Shown here one piece after another: positions 28,459-37,222 of a DNA stretch of 64,000 nucleotides (positions are counted from its first letter, which is position 1; the number at the start of each line of letters is the position of its first letter). The position numbers and the translations under genes were made by a program. Source of the DNA: Sphingomonas sp. PAMC26645 (GTDB lineage Bacteria > Pseudomonadota > Alphaproteobacteria > Sphingomonadales > Sphingomonadaceae); the NCBI RefSeq assembly GCF_004795835.1, contig NZ_CP039249.1, positions 3,137,001 through 3,201,000 of the forward strand, in the 5' to 3' direction. Below the pieces are notes generated by a model. That model was not told the DNA's origin. It saw nothing but the letters and a program-made list of their open reading frames with translations, and did no database searches.

Positions 28459-29643
28459 GTGACCGTATCGTCCTATGGCGGTGGAACCCTTCCCGCGAGT
28501 GTTCGCTCGCGCATGGTCCACGGGGTTAACGGCCTCGATGTCCATATTCTCGAAGCCGGGTTCGAAAGCTCTGGCCGGCCGCTTGCGCTGCTTCTGCACG
28601 GCTTTCCGGATCTGGCCTACGGCTGGCGCCACCTGATGCCTCTTCTAGCCGATGCGGGCTATCACGTCGTGGCGCCCGACCAGCGCGGTTTCGGTCGTAC
28701 GACCGGATGGTTGAACGACTACGACGCTCCGCTGGAGCCCTTCAGTCTCCTGAATGTGACACGGGACGCGCTAGGGCTGGTTTCGGCTCTGGGACATCGC
28801 CGAACGGCGATGCTGGTCGGGCACGACTTCGGCTCGCCCGTCGCAGCCTATTGTGCGGTCGCCCGACCCGATGTCTTCCCTTCGGTGGTACTGATGAGCG
28901 CGCCGTTCCCCGGACCTCCGCAGTTTCCGTTCGACACGGCGGACATCGGCGCTTCGCCTCAGCAACACAGCGCCAATGCCCGTGATCTCTCAGCCGCGTT
29001 GGCGGCGCTGAGCCCGCCCAGAATCATCTACCAACAGTATCTCAGCACCAGAGAAGCAAACCACGACCTGTCGCATCCCCCCCAAGGGCTGCGCGCGTTC
29101 CTTCGTACGTTCTTCTTCGTCAAAAGCGCGGATTGGTCTGGCAACGCGCCACATCCATTGACGGGGTCGCGCCCCGACGAATTTGCGCAGCTACCAACCT
29201 ACTACATAATGGAGCGCGGCAAGACGATGCCTGAGAACGTCGCCCCCTTTCTGCCTTCCGAGACCGATATCCAGGCTTGCCGCTGGCTCACGGAACCAGA
29301 GCTCTCCGTGTATGCCGAGGAATATGGCCGCACGGGGTTCCAGGGCGGCTTGCAGACCTACCGCGTCTATGCCGATCCCAGCCTGAATGCCGAGCTGCGC
29401 CTGTTCTCGGGAAGGACGATCGATGTCCCGTCGCTCTTCATCGGCGGGAAGAGCGATTGGGGGCCCTACGTTTCGCCGGGCGCGCTTGACCTCATGGGGA
29501 CGAAGGCGACGACGAGAATGCATGGCATCCAGTTGATCGACGGCGCCGGCCACTGGATTCAGCAGGAACAGCCGGCGCGGCTGAGCGCGGTCCTCCTCGA
29601 CTTCGCCACGGAGGTGGCTGGCGCCGAGCACGCCAACGGTTAG
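28459..29643 (+). CDS. Alpha/beta hydrolase, epoxide hydrolase or dehalogenase type
   Basis: 394 residues from a GTG with AAAGGAT upstream. Motifs: LLLHGFPDLAYGWRHL (oxyanion loop), APDQRGFGRTTG, nucleophile Asp in VGHDFGSPVAAYCA and the catalytic His in IDGAGHWIQQEQP. An Asp nucleophile marks epoxide hydrolases or haloalkane dehalogenases rather than esterases. About 80 residues longer than the usual 300, with the extra length in the cap region (residues ~150-270). No signal peptide, so cytoplasmic. Flanked on both sides by identical 20-bp palindromic elements. Confidence 0.87.
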   Translation: MTVSSYGGGTLPASVRSRMVHGVNGLDVHILEAGFESSGRPLALLLHGFPDLAYGWRHLMPLLADAGYHVVAPDQRGFGRTTGWLNDYDAPLEPFSLLNVTRDALGLVSALGHRRTAMLVGHDFGSPVAAYCAVARPDVFPSVVLMSAPFPGPPQFPFDTADIGASPQQHSANARDLSAALAALSPPRIIYQQYLSTREANHDLSHPPQGLRAFLRTFFFVKSADWSGNAPHPLTGSRPDEFAQLPTYYIMERGKTMPENVAPFLPSETDIQACRWLTEPELSVYAEEYGRTGFQGGLQTYRVYADPSLNAELRLFSGRTIDVPSLFIGGKSDWGPYVSPGALDLMGTKATTRMHGIQLIDGAGHWIQQEQPARLSAVLLDFATEVAGAEHANG

Positions 29644-29944
29644 TCAGGCCTGCCTGTCGTCGGTCTGGGCTATGGTGCGCCGGGGGCAGATCCTACCGAT
29701 CGGCCATCGGTTCTTGTCGACCTGGACCAGGCCAGACAGGAAGCGTTGCATGCGCTTGGACGACATTGAATAACATGCCCTCCAACCTGAGCATATGCGC
29801 CGTCGCACGAAACGTCGTCTGCATCTGCCGGCAGCGGACCTCGATCGTCTACCGCAGCGGCCTTCGCACCATACCTGTGTATGATCCCGGCGAGCTGCCC
29901 GCTCAGGTAGAAGTCAGCGTCAACGACGACGCCGGAGGATTTCG
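29644..29944. other. Intergenic region with palindromic element
   Basis: 301 bases. A 40-codon leftward frame (29644-29766) begins MSSKRMQRFLSGLVQVDKN but matches nothing I recognise. The 20-bp element copy 2 lies at 29869-29888. Confidence 0.4.
29869..29888. promoter_or_regulatory. 20-bp palindromic element, copy 2 (inverted)
   Basis: Exact reverse complement of 28313-28332 (core ATAC-CTGT-GTAT), 56 bases before the HWE-type kinase start. Twenty identical bases in two non-coding spots 1.5 kb apart are far beyond chance and indicate a conserved site. Confidence 0.62.
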
Positions 29945-30649
29945 ATGACGCTCAGGGCACCGGACAGCGCAGAACAGACCGGCGAGACGGTCCAGATCCT
30001 ACCACGCCTCCAGGCGCCTACCGGTGACGATGAGACCAACCATCGGATCGCAAACAGCCTGCAGCTCCTTTCAGCGATGGTCTCGGCCGAGGGCCACGGT
30101 ATCGTCGATCCGGCAGCCCTTGCGGCGTTGGACAACACCCGGCGGCGCATCATGGCGATCGCTCGCGTACACCGCCTGCTTTGCCGAACAAGCGACGCTG
30201 CCGCCGTAAGCCTTGCGGCCTATCTCGTGGAACTCGGAACCGATCTGGACGAGACCTACGCGAGCAGCCTTACGGGACGACGCGTCTGCATCAGCACGGA
30301 GGACGTCTTCGTAGCGCCGGACGCTGCGGTCTCGGTCGGAATCATCGTCTCCGAGATAGTCACGAATGCGTGCAAATATGCATATGCGTGCGACGTCGCC
30401 GGCGAAGTCCGGATTGGTCTCAGTGCTGAAACGCCTGTCCGATGCCAAGTTGTCGTCGAGGACCGCGGATGCGGTGGCGTCCTTAACGGGCGCGTCGATA
30501 CGCCGGGTCTGGGAAGCAGACTGGTGGAGATGATGGTGGCTCGCCTGGGTGGCGATTTCGTCTGGGAGGACGCATCGCCCGGCACACGGTTTGTCCTTCG
30601 AATGCCGACTCGCAGAGATGGATCAGAGGACGTCGTGTCGAATCCGTGA
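29945..30649 (+). CDS. HWE/HisKA_2-type histidine kinase without sensor domain
   Basis: 234 residues. The dimerisation/phosphoacceptor part has ETNHRIANSLQLLSAMV with the His of the HisKA_2 family, then VHRLLCRTSDAAAVSLAAYL. The ATPase part has SEIVTNACKYAYA (N-box), EDRGCGG and GLGSRLVEMMVARLGG, then PGTRFVLRMP. No PAS, GAF or membrane segment, so input must come from a partner. Alphaproteobacterial kinases of this kind often feed the PhyR general stress pathway, but no phyR or ecfG is nearby. Confidence 0.85.
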   Translation: MTLRAPDSAEQTGETVQILPRLQAPTGDDETNHRIANSLQLLSAMVSAEGHGIVDPAALAALDNTRRRIMAIARVHRLLCRTSDAAAVSLAAYLVELGTDLDETYASSLTGRRVCISTEDVFVAPDAAVSVGIIVSEIVTNACKYAYACDVAGEVRIGLSAETPVRCQVVVEDRGCGGVLNGRVDTPGLGSRLVEMMVARLGGDFVWEDASPGTRFVLRMPTRRDGSEDVVSNP

Positions 30650-30849
30650 CGAAAGACGTGGTATCAGCTCGTCCAAGCGGACCTGGCTTGGACCCCACCG
30701 AAAAAGTCATGAGGAACGACTCCGACGTCAAGGGGCCGGAAAGTCGGCTGAGCATGCTTGCGGCGATCGTGCCGGGGGTTCGGCATCTTGGCGCTGGACG
30801 CGCTCAACCCTCTCCGAGGTGCCGTCGCCGTACTTCGAACGACCGTGAT

Positions 30850-31011
30850 CCTGATTGTCGCCCGGAGCCAAGATTGCGGCGACCGCAGGTTATCCATGCC
30901 GGGATCGCGATGATCAAAGGACCGTTGCCCGACAGGGCGTCGAACACGACACGACCACCTTCCAGAGCAATGTACTGGGTCTCCAAAGCGGCGGATGGGG
31001 CCGCAACCATA
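30850..31011 (-). pseudogene. Alpha/beta hydrolase remnant, N-terminal end only
   Basis: An intact-looking start (GGAG before ATG at 31011) gives VAAPSAALETQYIALEGGRV and then GPLIIAIP, the usual first strands. The frame then slips at 30897, where the next frame supplies the expected oxyanion stretch GMDNLRSPQSWLRA. No nucleophile elbow, cap or catalytic His follows. It lies 92 bases after the carboxymuconolactone-family gene on the same strand, so it was probably the third gene of that operon. Confidence 0.6.
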
Positions 31012-31103
31012 TCGCCGCTCCGCTGCTTAAGCGTGCGGCCGGCGGCAGACACGCAGACGAGCTGCCATGTCTGCCGCCGGAGCGTCACCCGACGGATGCA
31101 AGA

Positions 31104-31688
31104 TCAGGCAGGCATGGTGTTGTCGCCTACCTTGTCGATGACCTCCTGCTCCGTTTCCGCCGGCACGCGCGTTGAGATCAAGTACCGGTTGAAGAAGTTG
31201 TACCAGCACATGACCGCGATGTATTTCCGGCACGTCTCGTCCGAATAGCGGTCGCGCATCGCCTGCAAAGACGCATCGGAGACCGCCCCCGTGAGCGTCA
31301 GCTCTTCGGTCGCCGTCAGGATCAGCTTCGCCTCGTCATCGACACCGGTCACGGGGCCATCGTTCTGAATGCCTTCCTTTTCCGCCTCGGATGCATGCAG
31401 GTTATCGAGCATCCGCAGGTTCGGCCCCCAAGGATTCACGCCACCCAACAGCTTGCAGATGCGCAGGACGATGAATTCACGGATCTTGGGGTCCACGCCT
31501 TCCACACGGAACACCGCCCTTGCGAGTTCGACGATCGGCACGCCCAGCGAACCGGCACCGAGCATCATGCGGCCGTCCTTGTAGTTCTGACCCTTCTCAC
31601 GGAGATAGGTCGCCGTTTCAGCGCCGATCTCTTCATCCGTCGGGAGCGGAATTGCGACCTGGAACGGGTAATCGGTTAGATGAGGCAT
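31104..31688 (-). CDS. Carboxymuconolactone decarboxylase-family protein
   Basis: 194 residues from the ATG at 31688, with AGGAGAG 7 bases upstream. All-helical AhpD/CMD-like: FRVEGVDPKIREFIVLRICKL is the family helix, but the CxxC peroxidase pair of AhpD is absent (single Cys in RICKLLGG). The second half has AKLILTATEELTLTGAVSDA and CRKYIAVMCWYNFFNRYL. So a decarboxylase-like or structural role is more likely than peroxide reduction. Follows the isochorismatase-family gene by 51 bases. Confidence 0.82.
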   Translation of the reverse strand: MPHLTDYPFQVAIPLPTDEEIGAETATYLREKGQNYKDGRMMLGAGSLGVPIVELARAVFRVEGVDPKIREFIVLRICKLLGGVNPWGPNLRMLDNLHASEAEKEGIQNDGPVTGVDDEAKLILTATEELTLTGAVSDASLQAMRDRYSDETCRKYIAVMCWYNFFNRYLISTRVPAETEQEVIDKVGDNTMPA

Positions 31689-31739
31689 TAGTACTCTCCT
31701 TGTGAAAGTGTCGTTTGGTGATCGGCTGCGCAACGACGA

Positions 31740-32312
31740 TCAGGGAACGGGCGCGTCCAGCAGTGCCAAGATCTGTTCGGTCGATCCCGTCTCTCCCAGC
31801 TTCGCGAAGATGCGGATGCTGTGCCGGTGTGCGGCGGCATCGAGATCGGTGATGGCGTCGATTGCAAGGGTCACGTGGAAACCGAGCTCGTGAGCGTGGC
31901 GCGCAGTCGATTCGACGCCCATGCTGGTCGCCACGCCGGCGATGACGACCTGCTTCACGCCTTGTTGCCGCAGCCACTCGGCCAAACCGGTCTCGGTAAA
32001 GGCCCCCCACCGACTCTTCATGACGCGATAATCGTCGGCCGCCTGCTCCAGTTCGGAAACGGGATCGGCCCAGTCTGCGGAACGCACCGCTGCAATCTGC
32101 GGCGTCTCGGTGCGCCCAGGAGCGGCGCCAGCGACCGTAATGATCACGACGGGGAGGCTCTTCGACCGGAACCCAAGTGCAAGCCGTCGAGCGTTGCCGA
32201 TAACCGCGTCCATCGGGTGCACCGTCGGGAGGCCACGCAATCCCTTCTGCAGATCGACGATCAGCAACGCCGCCTTGGGATCGAGTAGAGTTACCGCCAT
32301 GGTCGTCTCCAT
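31740..32312 (-). CDS. Isochorismatase-family cysteine hydrolase
   Basis: 190 residues; the alternative ATG four codons in gives MAVTLLDPKAALLIVDLQKG. Catalytic Asp in IVDLQ, Lys in VMKSRWGAF and Cys replaced: the expected nucleophile region VVIAGVATSMGVESTARHA has Thr-Ser instead of Cys at the usual site. That questions classical amidase/hydrolase chemistry. A decayed relative with much of the same sequence is at 38488-38935. Head gene of the small operon running to 30850. Confidence 0.82.
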   Translation of the reverse strand: METTMAVTLLDPKAALLIVDLQKGLRGLPTVHPMDAVIGNARRLALGFRSKSLPVVIITVAGAAPGRTETPQIAAVRSADWADPVSELEQAADDYRVMKSRWGAFTETGLAEWLRQQGVKQVVIAGVATSMGVESTARHAHELGFHVTLAIDAITDLDAAAHRHSIRIFAKLGETGSTEQILALLDAPVP

Positions 32313-32906
32313 GTTTACCGTTTGATCGAAGGCGCGGGACTGCAGTTCAGGAACGGATCTTCGCTAGGATGTTGACCATTCAAACGGGCAGGCAAGGTCG
32401 CCACTCTGCTTCTCAGATTGCATGAACAGGCTCCGTCTAGTCGGCATGCTTCCGCCTACCTCTTCTGGACCGTCAGTCTCTGTATTGTGGTTCTCCAAGC
32501 ATCAATCGATCGTCCTGCGCCGTTCTTCGCGTCCGCTGATGCCCGATCGTGCAAAGCCGCGGGATCATACTTAGGTTTGGGTCATGTCGAAAACCGACCC
32601 CATGCCTGAAACTGCCGGTTTGCCATTGACGATTTGGGTGTCTCGTCCCGCAAGCGTCGCCTATTGATGACGAACTCTATCAAGGCGCGGTTCAAGGATG
32701 ATAAAATTCGTGCCCACGCGTGCACCAGCATTGCAAATAGCCAAGTTGATCACCAAGGCCGTCGGCAGCTTGCCCTAAGGCGATGTCGGTACGCCCCAAC
32801 CCGTTCCAGACATCAGCGCGGGGTTGTCATCGCCCCCCCGTCCGACACGCGCGGTACGCTTTAACTAGGTCGGGTATTCGTCGGCGGCGGGCATCGACAG
32901 CCAGCA
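32313..32906. other. 594-base intergenic region with palindromic element
   Basis: No supported gene. Between the isochorismatase start and the end of the second SRPBCC set. Holds the element at 32561-32580 about 250 bases upstream of the isochorismatase gene. AT content is higher around 32620-32740. Confidence 0.4.
32561..32580. promoter_or_regulatory. 20-bp palindromic element, copy 3
   Basis: GGGATCATACTTAGGTTTGG, 16 of 20 bases identical to copy 1, core ATAC-TTAG-GTTT. The GTTT arm brings it closer to the TodT/StyR box (AAAC-N4-GTTT on the other strand). Confidence 0.52.
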
Positions 32907-33404
32907 TCAAGCGGCCAGCGATGCTTCCTTTTCGACCGCAGCGCGCCCAAGTTGGGCCAGAAGCTGTTCATGCGCGAGCCAGAAGCCGTCAGGTGCTTTT
33001 TTGGCAAGGTCGATCCAGAGCGGGCCCCGCATCGTCTCTTCGGTCCAGAGGTGACATCCGCCTCCGGTCGGCGTGATGATCCACGCGTGATACGCCACCG
33101 ATTCCAGGGACGTCTTGGAGTGGCCACCCCAGGCGATGCGCTTGAACGGCTCGAATTCCTGGACCGATGCCGCGACGTCCTGGCCGGCGAAGCTCGTTTC
33201 GAACTCCGTGCCGAGGCACAGCGTTTCATGTCCATTCAACAGTTCGACGTGCCTGATGCTCGGGTAAAAAGAGGGCCAGGCCTCGGTATCGACGAGAAGC
33301 GACCAGATCGTTTCAGGCGAAGCCGCGACTTCGAGTTCGTTGGTGAAGTGGATTGGGCACCGACTGGGAACCATGTCCTCGGGCCATTTGATAATTTCGA
33401 ACAT
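32907..33404 (-). CDS. SRPBCC-family protein, type a (copy 2)
   Basis: 165 residues, SRPBCC fold, starting MFEIIKWPEDMVPSRCPIHF with GGAGATG just upstream as ribosome site. Clear paralogue of the gene at 6524: shared blocks include FTNELEVA, SPETIWSLLVD, VQEFEP, RIAWGG, AWIITPT and LWTEETMRGP. Last gene of the second set. Function unknown; ligand binding inferred from the fold. Confidence 0.86.
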   Translation of the reverse strand: MFEIIKWPEDMVPSRCPIHFTNELEVAASPETIWSLLVDTEAWPSFYPSIRHVELLNGHETLCLGTEFETSFAGQDVAASVQEFEPFKRIAWGGHSKTSLESVAYHAWIITPTGGGCHLWTEETMRGPLWIDLAKKAPDGFWLAHEQLLAQLGRAAVEKEASLAA

Positions 33405-33490
33405 CGCACATCTCCGCGTTGGCGAGGGAAGGGTCGTCGCATGAGCGGCGCGGCCGCGGAGTCGCGACCGGCCGGCCTAGCGGCTTGCCG

Positions 33491-34093
33491 TCATTCGAAC
33501 TTGACGAGATCCTGGAAGTTCAGCGGCCCCCAGGTTTTGCCGCGCGCCTGCACGAGCGTACCGCCGTCGGAAACGGTACCCAGGCTGACGGGGGCGAACC
33601 CGAGTTTCTCGATCAACTCGACCACCGGCTTCGTCGCGCCCTCGTCGTCGTCGCTCGAGAAGAAGATGACGCGTCGGCCGCCATTGACCGCGGGGTCCTT
33701 GGCGAGAACCGGTGCGGCAAGATGGTTGAAGGCCTTCACGAGCTTCGCGCCGTTGAACGCCTTGGCGACTACGACGGAAGCGGGGAGGTTGTCCATCTCC
33801 TCGGGCGTGAAGCCATAGGCGTTGGTCACATCGATAATCGTCTTGCCCGCCCAGTCGGGGGCCGCTTTGGCGACATCGCGGTGCGACCAGAACGGCACCG
33901 CGAGCAAGACGATGTCTGCCGTGATCGCGTCACTGAGCGATTTGGCAACGACCGTCGCGCCGATTTCTCTGGCTTTGTCGGCGATGGCTTCGGGCGGGCG
34001 TGTCGTTGCCACTGCCACCTCGATGCCCTTGCGCGCGAACATTCCCGCGAGCGCCTGGCCGACTTGACCGAAACCGATGATTGCATAGCTCAT
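33491..34093 (-). CDS. Dinucleotide-binding oxidoreductase (COG2085-like), copy 2
   Basis: 200 residues, same length as the copy at 8435. Rossmann motif AIIGFGQVGQALAGMFARKG, ATTRPPEA, DIVLLAVPFWSH, TIIDVTNAYGFTPEE and GAKLVKAFNHLAAP. C-terminal block GGTLVQARGKTWGPLNFQDL is nearly the same as copy 1. AGGAGAT 7 bases before the ATG. NADPH likely. In this set it follows the deacetylase, whereas in the first set it leads. Confidence 0.88.
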   Translation of the reverse strand: MSYAIIGFGQVGQALAGMFARKGIEVAVATTRPPEAIADKAREIGATVVAKSLSDAITADIVLLAVPFWSHRDVAKAAPDWAGKTIIDVTNAYGFTPEEMDNLPASVVVAKAFNGAKLVKAFNHLAAPVLAKDPAVNGGRRVIFFSSDDDEGATKPVVELIEKLGFAPVSLGTVSDGGTLVQARGKTWGPLNFQDLVKFE

Positions 34094-34255
34094 AAAGTAT
34101 CTCCTGATCGACCCGAAATGAGAAGGGCCGGTTGAAACGGGATGCGCCGCCGCCGCGGGCCGGGAGGGAGTAGCGTTACGGGCAGGCGAGTCCGTGGCGC
34201 CGTGGAGGCACGGCCAACAAGGGGGCGACCGGTCGGTTCGAGATATCCGGAGTCC

Positions 34256-35152
34256 TCACGCCGCGGATCCGGGCAGGCCGCTGACGGTCGGGGCGCCCCG
34301 GTCGCGGACCGGCGTGATGTCGCGACGCTGCAACGCCCAAGCCGCAATCTCGTCCTTGCGAGCGAACCAGACTCCGGGCTTGGAGCGCGCGTAGGCGAGG
34401 AAACGATCGAGCACACGGACGCGGTTGGCATGCCCTGAGATGCGATCGTGGAGACCGATCGCCATCATCCGGCGGCGATGTGCGCCTTCCTCGTAAAGTT
34501 GGTCGAACTCGTCCTTGAGAGCCTGCTCGTAAGCGGACGGGTTCCAGCCTTCGAAGGTGTAGGACGCGATGTCGTTCATGTGCAGCGTGTAAGGAACGGT
34601 CACGAAGTCACCCCCCTTCAGCTTGATGATGAACGGCTCGTCGGCGCTGGGTTCATCGATGTGGTATTTGAAACCCAGGCTCTGGAGTATGTCGAACGTG
34701 TTCGGTGAGTTGCGGACGTAATATGCGTTCCAGCCGACAGGAGTCTGGCCGGTGGCCTTCTCGATGCTTTCGACACCGTCAGCGATGAATCGCCGCTCGG
34801 CATCGCGATCGAGCTGATAGCTGTTCTCCCAGGTGTGGCCGTGGGCCGCAGCTTCATGGCCGCGCGTGACAATCTCGCGTGCGAGATCGGGCGCCTTGTC
34901 GACCGCCTGACCGATCATGAAAGAGGAAAGCCTGACCTGGTGCTTGTCCATCAGGTCGAGGATCCTGGGAATTCCCTCATACACGCCGTACTGGAACGCC
35001 CCGTTGGTCGCCATGTCTGGAAGCCCCTTCTGCATGGGCTCCTGGAGAAAACCGGGCGCTCCTGAGATCGGTTGTCCACCGCCCTCGAACATGAGCGAGA
35101 AGCTTACCGCGAGGCGAGCGCCGTCCGGCCAGAACGTATCAGATGGGATCAT
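34256..35152 (-). CDS. Polysaccharide deacetylase-family (PuuE-like) protein
   Basis: 298 residues from the ATG at 35152, with AGGAAAC upstream; the frame runs on to 35311 but that part is not family-like. NodB-fold: FWPDGARLAVSFSLMFEGGG at strand 1, where PuuE proteins also have an acidic residue and classical NodB enzymes have a DD pair, then RGHEAAAHGHTW with metal-binding His, and IGLHDRISGHANRV. The PuuE group acts on small cyclic amides rather than sugars. Present only in the second SRPBCC set. Confidence 0.82.
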   Translation of the reverse strand: MIPSDTFWPDGARLAVSFSLMFEGGGQPISGAPGFLQEPMQKGLPDMATNGAFQYGVYEGIPRILDLMDKHQVRLSSFMIGQAVDKAPDLAREIVTRGHEAAAHGHTWENSYQLDRDAERRFIADGVESIEKATGQTPVGWNAYYVRNSPNTFDILQSLGFKYHIDEPSADEPFIIKLKGGDFVTVPYTLHMNDIASYTFEGWNPSAYEQALKDEFDQLYEEGAHRRRMMAIGLHDRISGHANRVRVLDRFLAYARSKPGVWFARKDEIAAWALQRRDITPVRDRGAPTVSGLPGSAA

Positions 35153-35328
35153 TGCGGTTTCCTTCGCACAAGCGGCCGGCGAGACGGTCGGGGCGCTACG
35201 CCGCCTAACGGCACGCCGCCGCTGGTTGAGGTCGTTCAACCCGGATATGCTGGTCATGTCCGCCATGACGCCCTCCGGATTGCCATTGCCGGCATCATCG
35301 CCGCGGGCCACGCCTTGTGGAGTCGAGG

Positions 35329-36078
35329 TCAGATCTGGGCAAAGCCCCCGTCGATGACGAGTTCGATGCCCGTGACGAACGCGCTGTCGTCGGATGCGAG
35401 GTAGAGTGCCGCGGCCGCGATATCCTCCGCTCGACCGTTTCTCCCCAGTGGCGTGAGGGCGATCATCTTCTCGAAATAGGCGTCGCCGTCTTCTTTCGAG
35501 AGACCCGCATGCTTGGCGATCGGCGTCTCGATGTTGCCTGGACTGACCGCATTCACGCGGATCCGACGGTCCTTCAAATCCACCGTGAGCGTGCGAGCGA
35601 GCGAGCGGATCGCCGCTTTGGTCGCGGAATAGACGCTGAAGGCGGGCGCGCCCTTGTAGCCGGACACGGACGCTGTGAGGATGACGGAGGCGCCGTCGCG
35701 CAGGACCGGCAGCAGCGTCTGCACGGTAAAGAAGGTTCCCTTGAGATTGATGCCGACTGTGCGGTCGAACTCCTCTTCGGTCACTTCCCCGAACGGCGCA
35801 AAGGTAGCGACGCCCGCGTTCGCGAAGAGAATGTCGACTCTCTCGTACGCGAGCGCGATATGGTCACGAAGGGCTGCCAGGTCGGCGCTCTTGGTAGTGT
35901 CGGCACGGAACGGATCGAGGCTCGCACCACCGCCTTCCGCTGCCGCCTGCACCGCTGCGTCGTCGAGATCGACCATCAGCACGGTCGCGCCCTCCGCAGC
36001 GAAGCGCTTGGTCGCCGCCAGGCCGATGCCGCTCGCTGCTCCAGTGACAACGGCTACTTTTCCGGTCAATTTTCCCAT
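35329..36078 (-). CDS. Short-chain dehydrogenase/reductase
   Basis: 249 residues. TGAASGIGLAATKRFAAEG at the N-terminus, VDLDDAAV after strand 2 (Asp, so NAD(H) preferred), FANAGVATFAPFGEV, Ser in ILTASVSGYKG and YSATKAA as the Tyr-x-x-x-Lys pair, ending TGIELVIDGGFAQI. Its pattern differs enough from the SDR at 7061 that it is an analogue in the set, not a recent copy. Substrate unknown. Confidence 0.92.
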   Translation of the reverse strand: MGKLTGKVAVVTGAASGIGLAATKRFAAEGATVLMVDLDDAAVQAAAEGGGASLDPFRADTTKSADLAALRDHIALAYERVDILFANAGVATFAPFGEVTEEEFDRTVGINLKGTFFTVQTLLPVLRDGASVILTASVSGYKGAPAFSVYSATKAAIRSLARTLTVDLKDRRIRVNAVSPGNIETPIAKHAGLSKEDGDAYFEKMIALTPLGRNGRAEDIAAAALYLASDDSAFVTGIELVIDGGFAQI

Positions 36079-36284
36079 GTCGAAGAATCCTCTTGATGGT
36101 TGAAGATCGTTATCGCTCGGACTTGCGCCGCGGTTAGACCGGTGTGCTGCTCAGATCCCCCCGGCGCTCAGCGAGATGGAGCTATCGCCGACCGGTGTCG
36201 GAAGGTGCTTTGGAGACCGGCATGGATGCCGCCAACATTGCGCGACAACGGCGTGCCGCGCCGGGATTGAGCCCAACGGACTGA

Positions 36285-36776
36285 TCAGGCTGCCTCGGCT
36301 TCCGCCTTGAGAGCTAGCTTTTCGACCCAATCCTGATGATATTTGTATAGTCCGCCGGGGTTCTTCTCGCCTAGTAGTTCGAGGAAAAACGGGCCCTGCT
36401 GCGTCTCCTCGCTCAGAACGTGACACCCGGTTTCGGTCGGTGTGATCACCCAGCCATGATAGGCGCTTGACCCCGTCTCATCGCCGTCGACCGTGGTGGC
36501 CCAGGAGATCCGGCGGCCGGGGACGTACTCCGTGACCTCCAGGCTCATGGGATACCCAACCGTGACGCGCGTGTATCTGGTGCCGAGTGCCAGTTCGGGC
36601 TCACCGGTCAGGATCTTGACCTTGTCTTCATGGGGAAAATAGTCCGACCAGTTCTCGGCATCGACCAACAGGCTCCACACCACCTCCGGCGGGGCGTTCA
36701 CATCGATATCGTTCAGCGCGTAAATTGCCGATTTATCGGGGCCGTAACGCTCAGGCCATTTTACATGATCGTACAT
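36285..36776 (-). CDS. SRPBCC-family protein, type b (copy 2)
   Basis: 163 residues from the ATG at 36776. Starts MYDHVKWPERYGPDKSAIYA and shares with the gene at 7928 the blocks ALNDIDV, APPEVVW, LLVDAENWSDYFP, TRVTVGYPMSL, GSSAYHGWVITPT and EETQQGPFFLE. First gene of the second set. The frame extends upstream to 36872 without family resemblance. Confidence 0.87.
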   Translation of the reverse strand: MYDHVKWPERYGPDKSAIYALNDIDVNAPPEVVWSLLVDAENWSDYFPHEDKVKILTGEPELALGTRYTRVTVGYPMSLEVTEYVPGRRISWATTVDGDETGSSAYHGWVITPTETGCHVLSEETQQGPFFLELLGEKNPGGLYKYHQDWVEKLALKAEAEAA

Positions 36777-36988
36777 AACATCATCCCGATCTGAAGGTTT
36801 TAGTCTGAAGACTTTGGGGTTTCTCGCCTGCGGGAATTCGCATCTGGAAAGAACAGTCGACGATCTCGTCACCCCGTTCGATGTCCATACAGGCAGCGCT
36901 TCACCGCCAGCTTATCATTGATCAACTCGCAGCATCGGCGCGGTTGCGACAGCCCAGCCTGATCGATCGTTCGAAGCCGCCACCCCGT

Positions 36989-37222
36989 GCCTACAAACCT
37001 GATCACCGCCTATTCCTACATGCGTACTCGACCATGGGCATCACGAAGGACGAAACGATTCACGTGGGCATGGGCCAGTTCACCGACCTGAAGGTTTGCC
37101 AGGAGCTTGGCATCCGGTCCGTCTGGATCGACCGGGACCGTGAGCCTCTCAACCCCGCTTGGCAGCCTGACGCCGTACTGAAGGATCTCTCTGGACTACC
37201 GGACCTACTGCTTCTCTCCTGA
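36989..37222 (+). pseudogene. C-terminal fragment of a HAD-superfamily hydrolase
   Basis: The last ~78 codons of the frame match the end of HAD type II (haloacid-dehalogenase-like) enzymes: AYKPDHRLFLHAYSTMGI with motif III Lys, IHVGMGQFTDLKVCQELGI with motif IV-like acidic residue, and SVWIDRDREPLNPAWQPD. The N-terminal half with the nucleophile Asp and the cap is missing, and nothing before 36989 fits. Confidence 0.7.
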
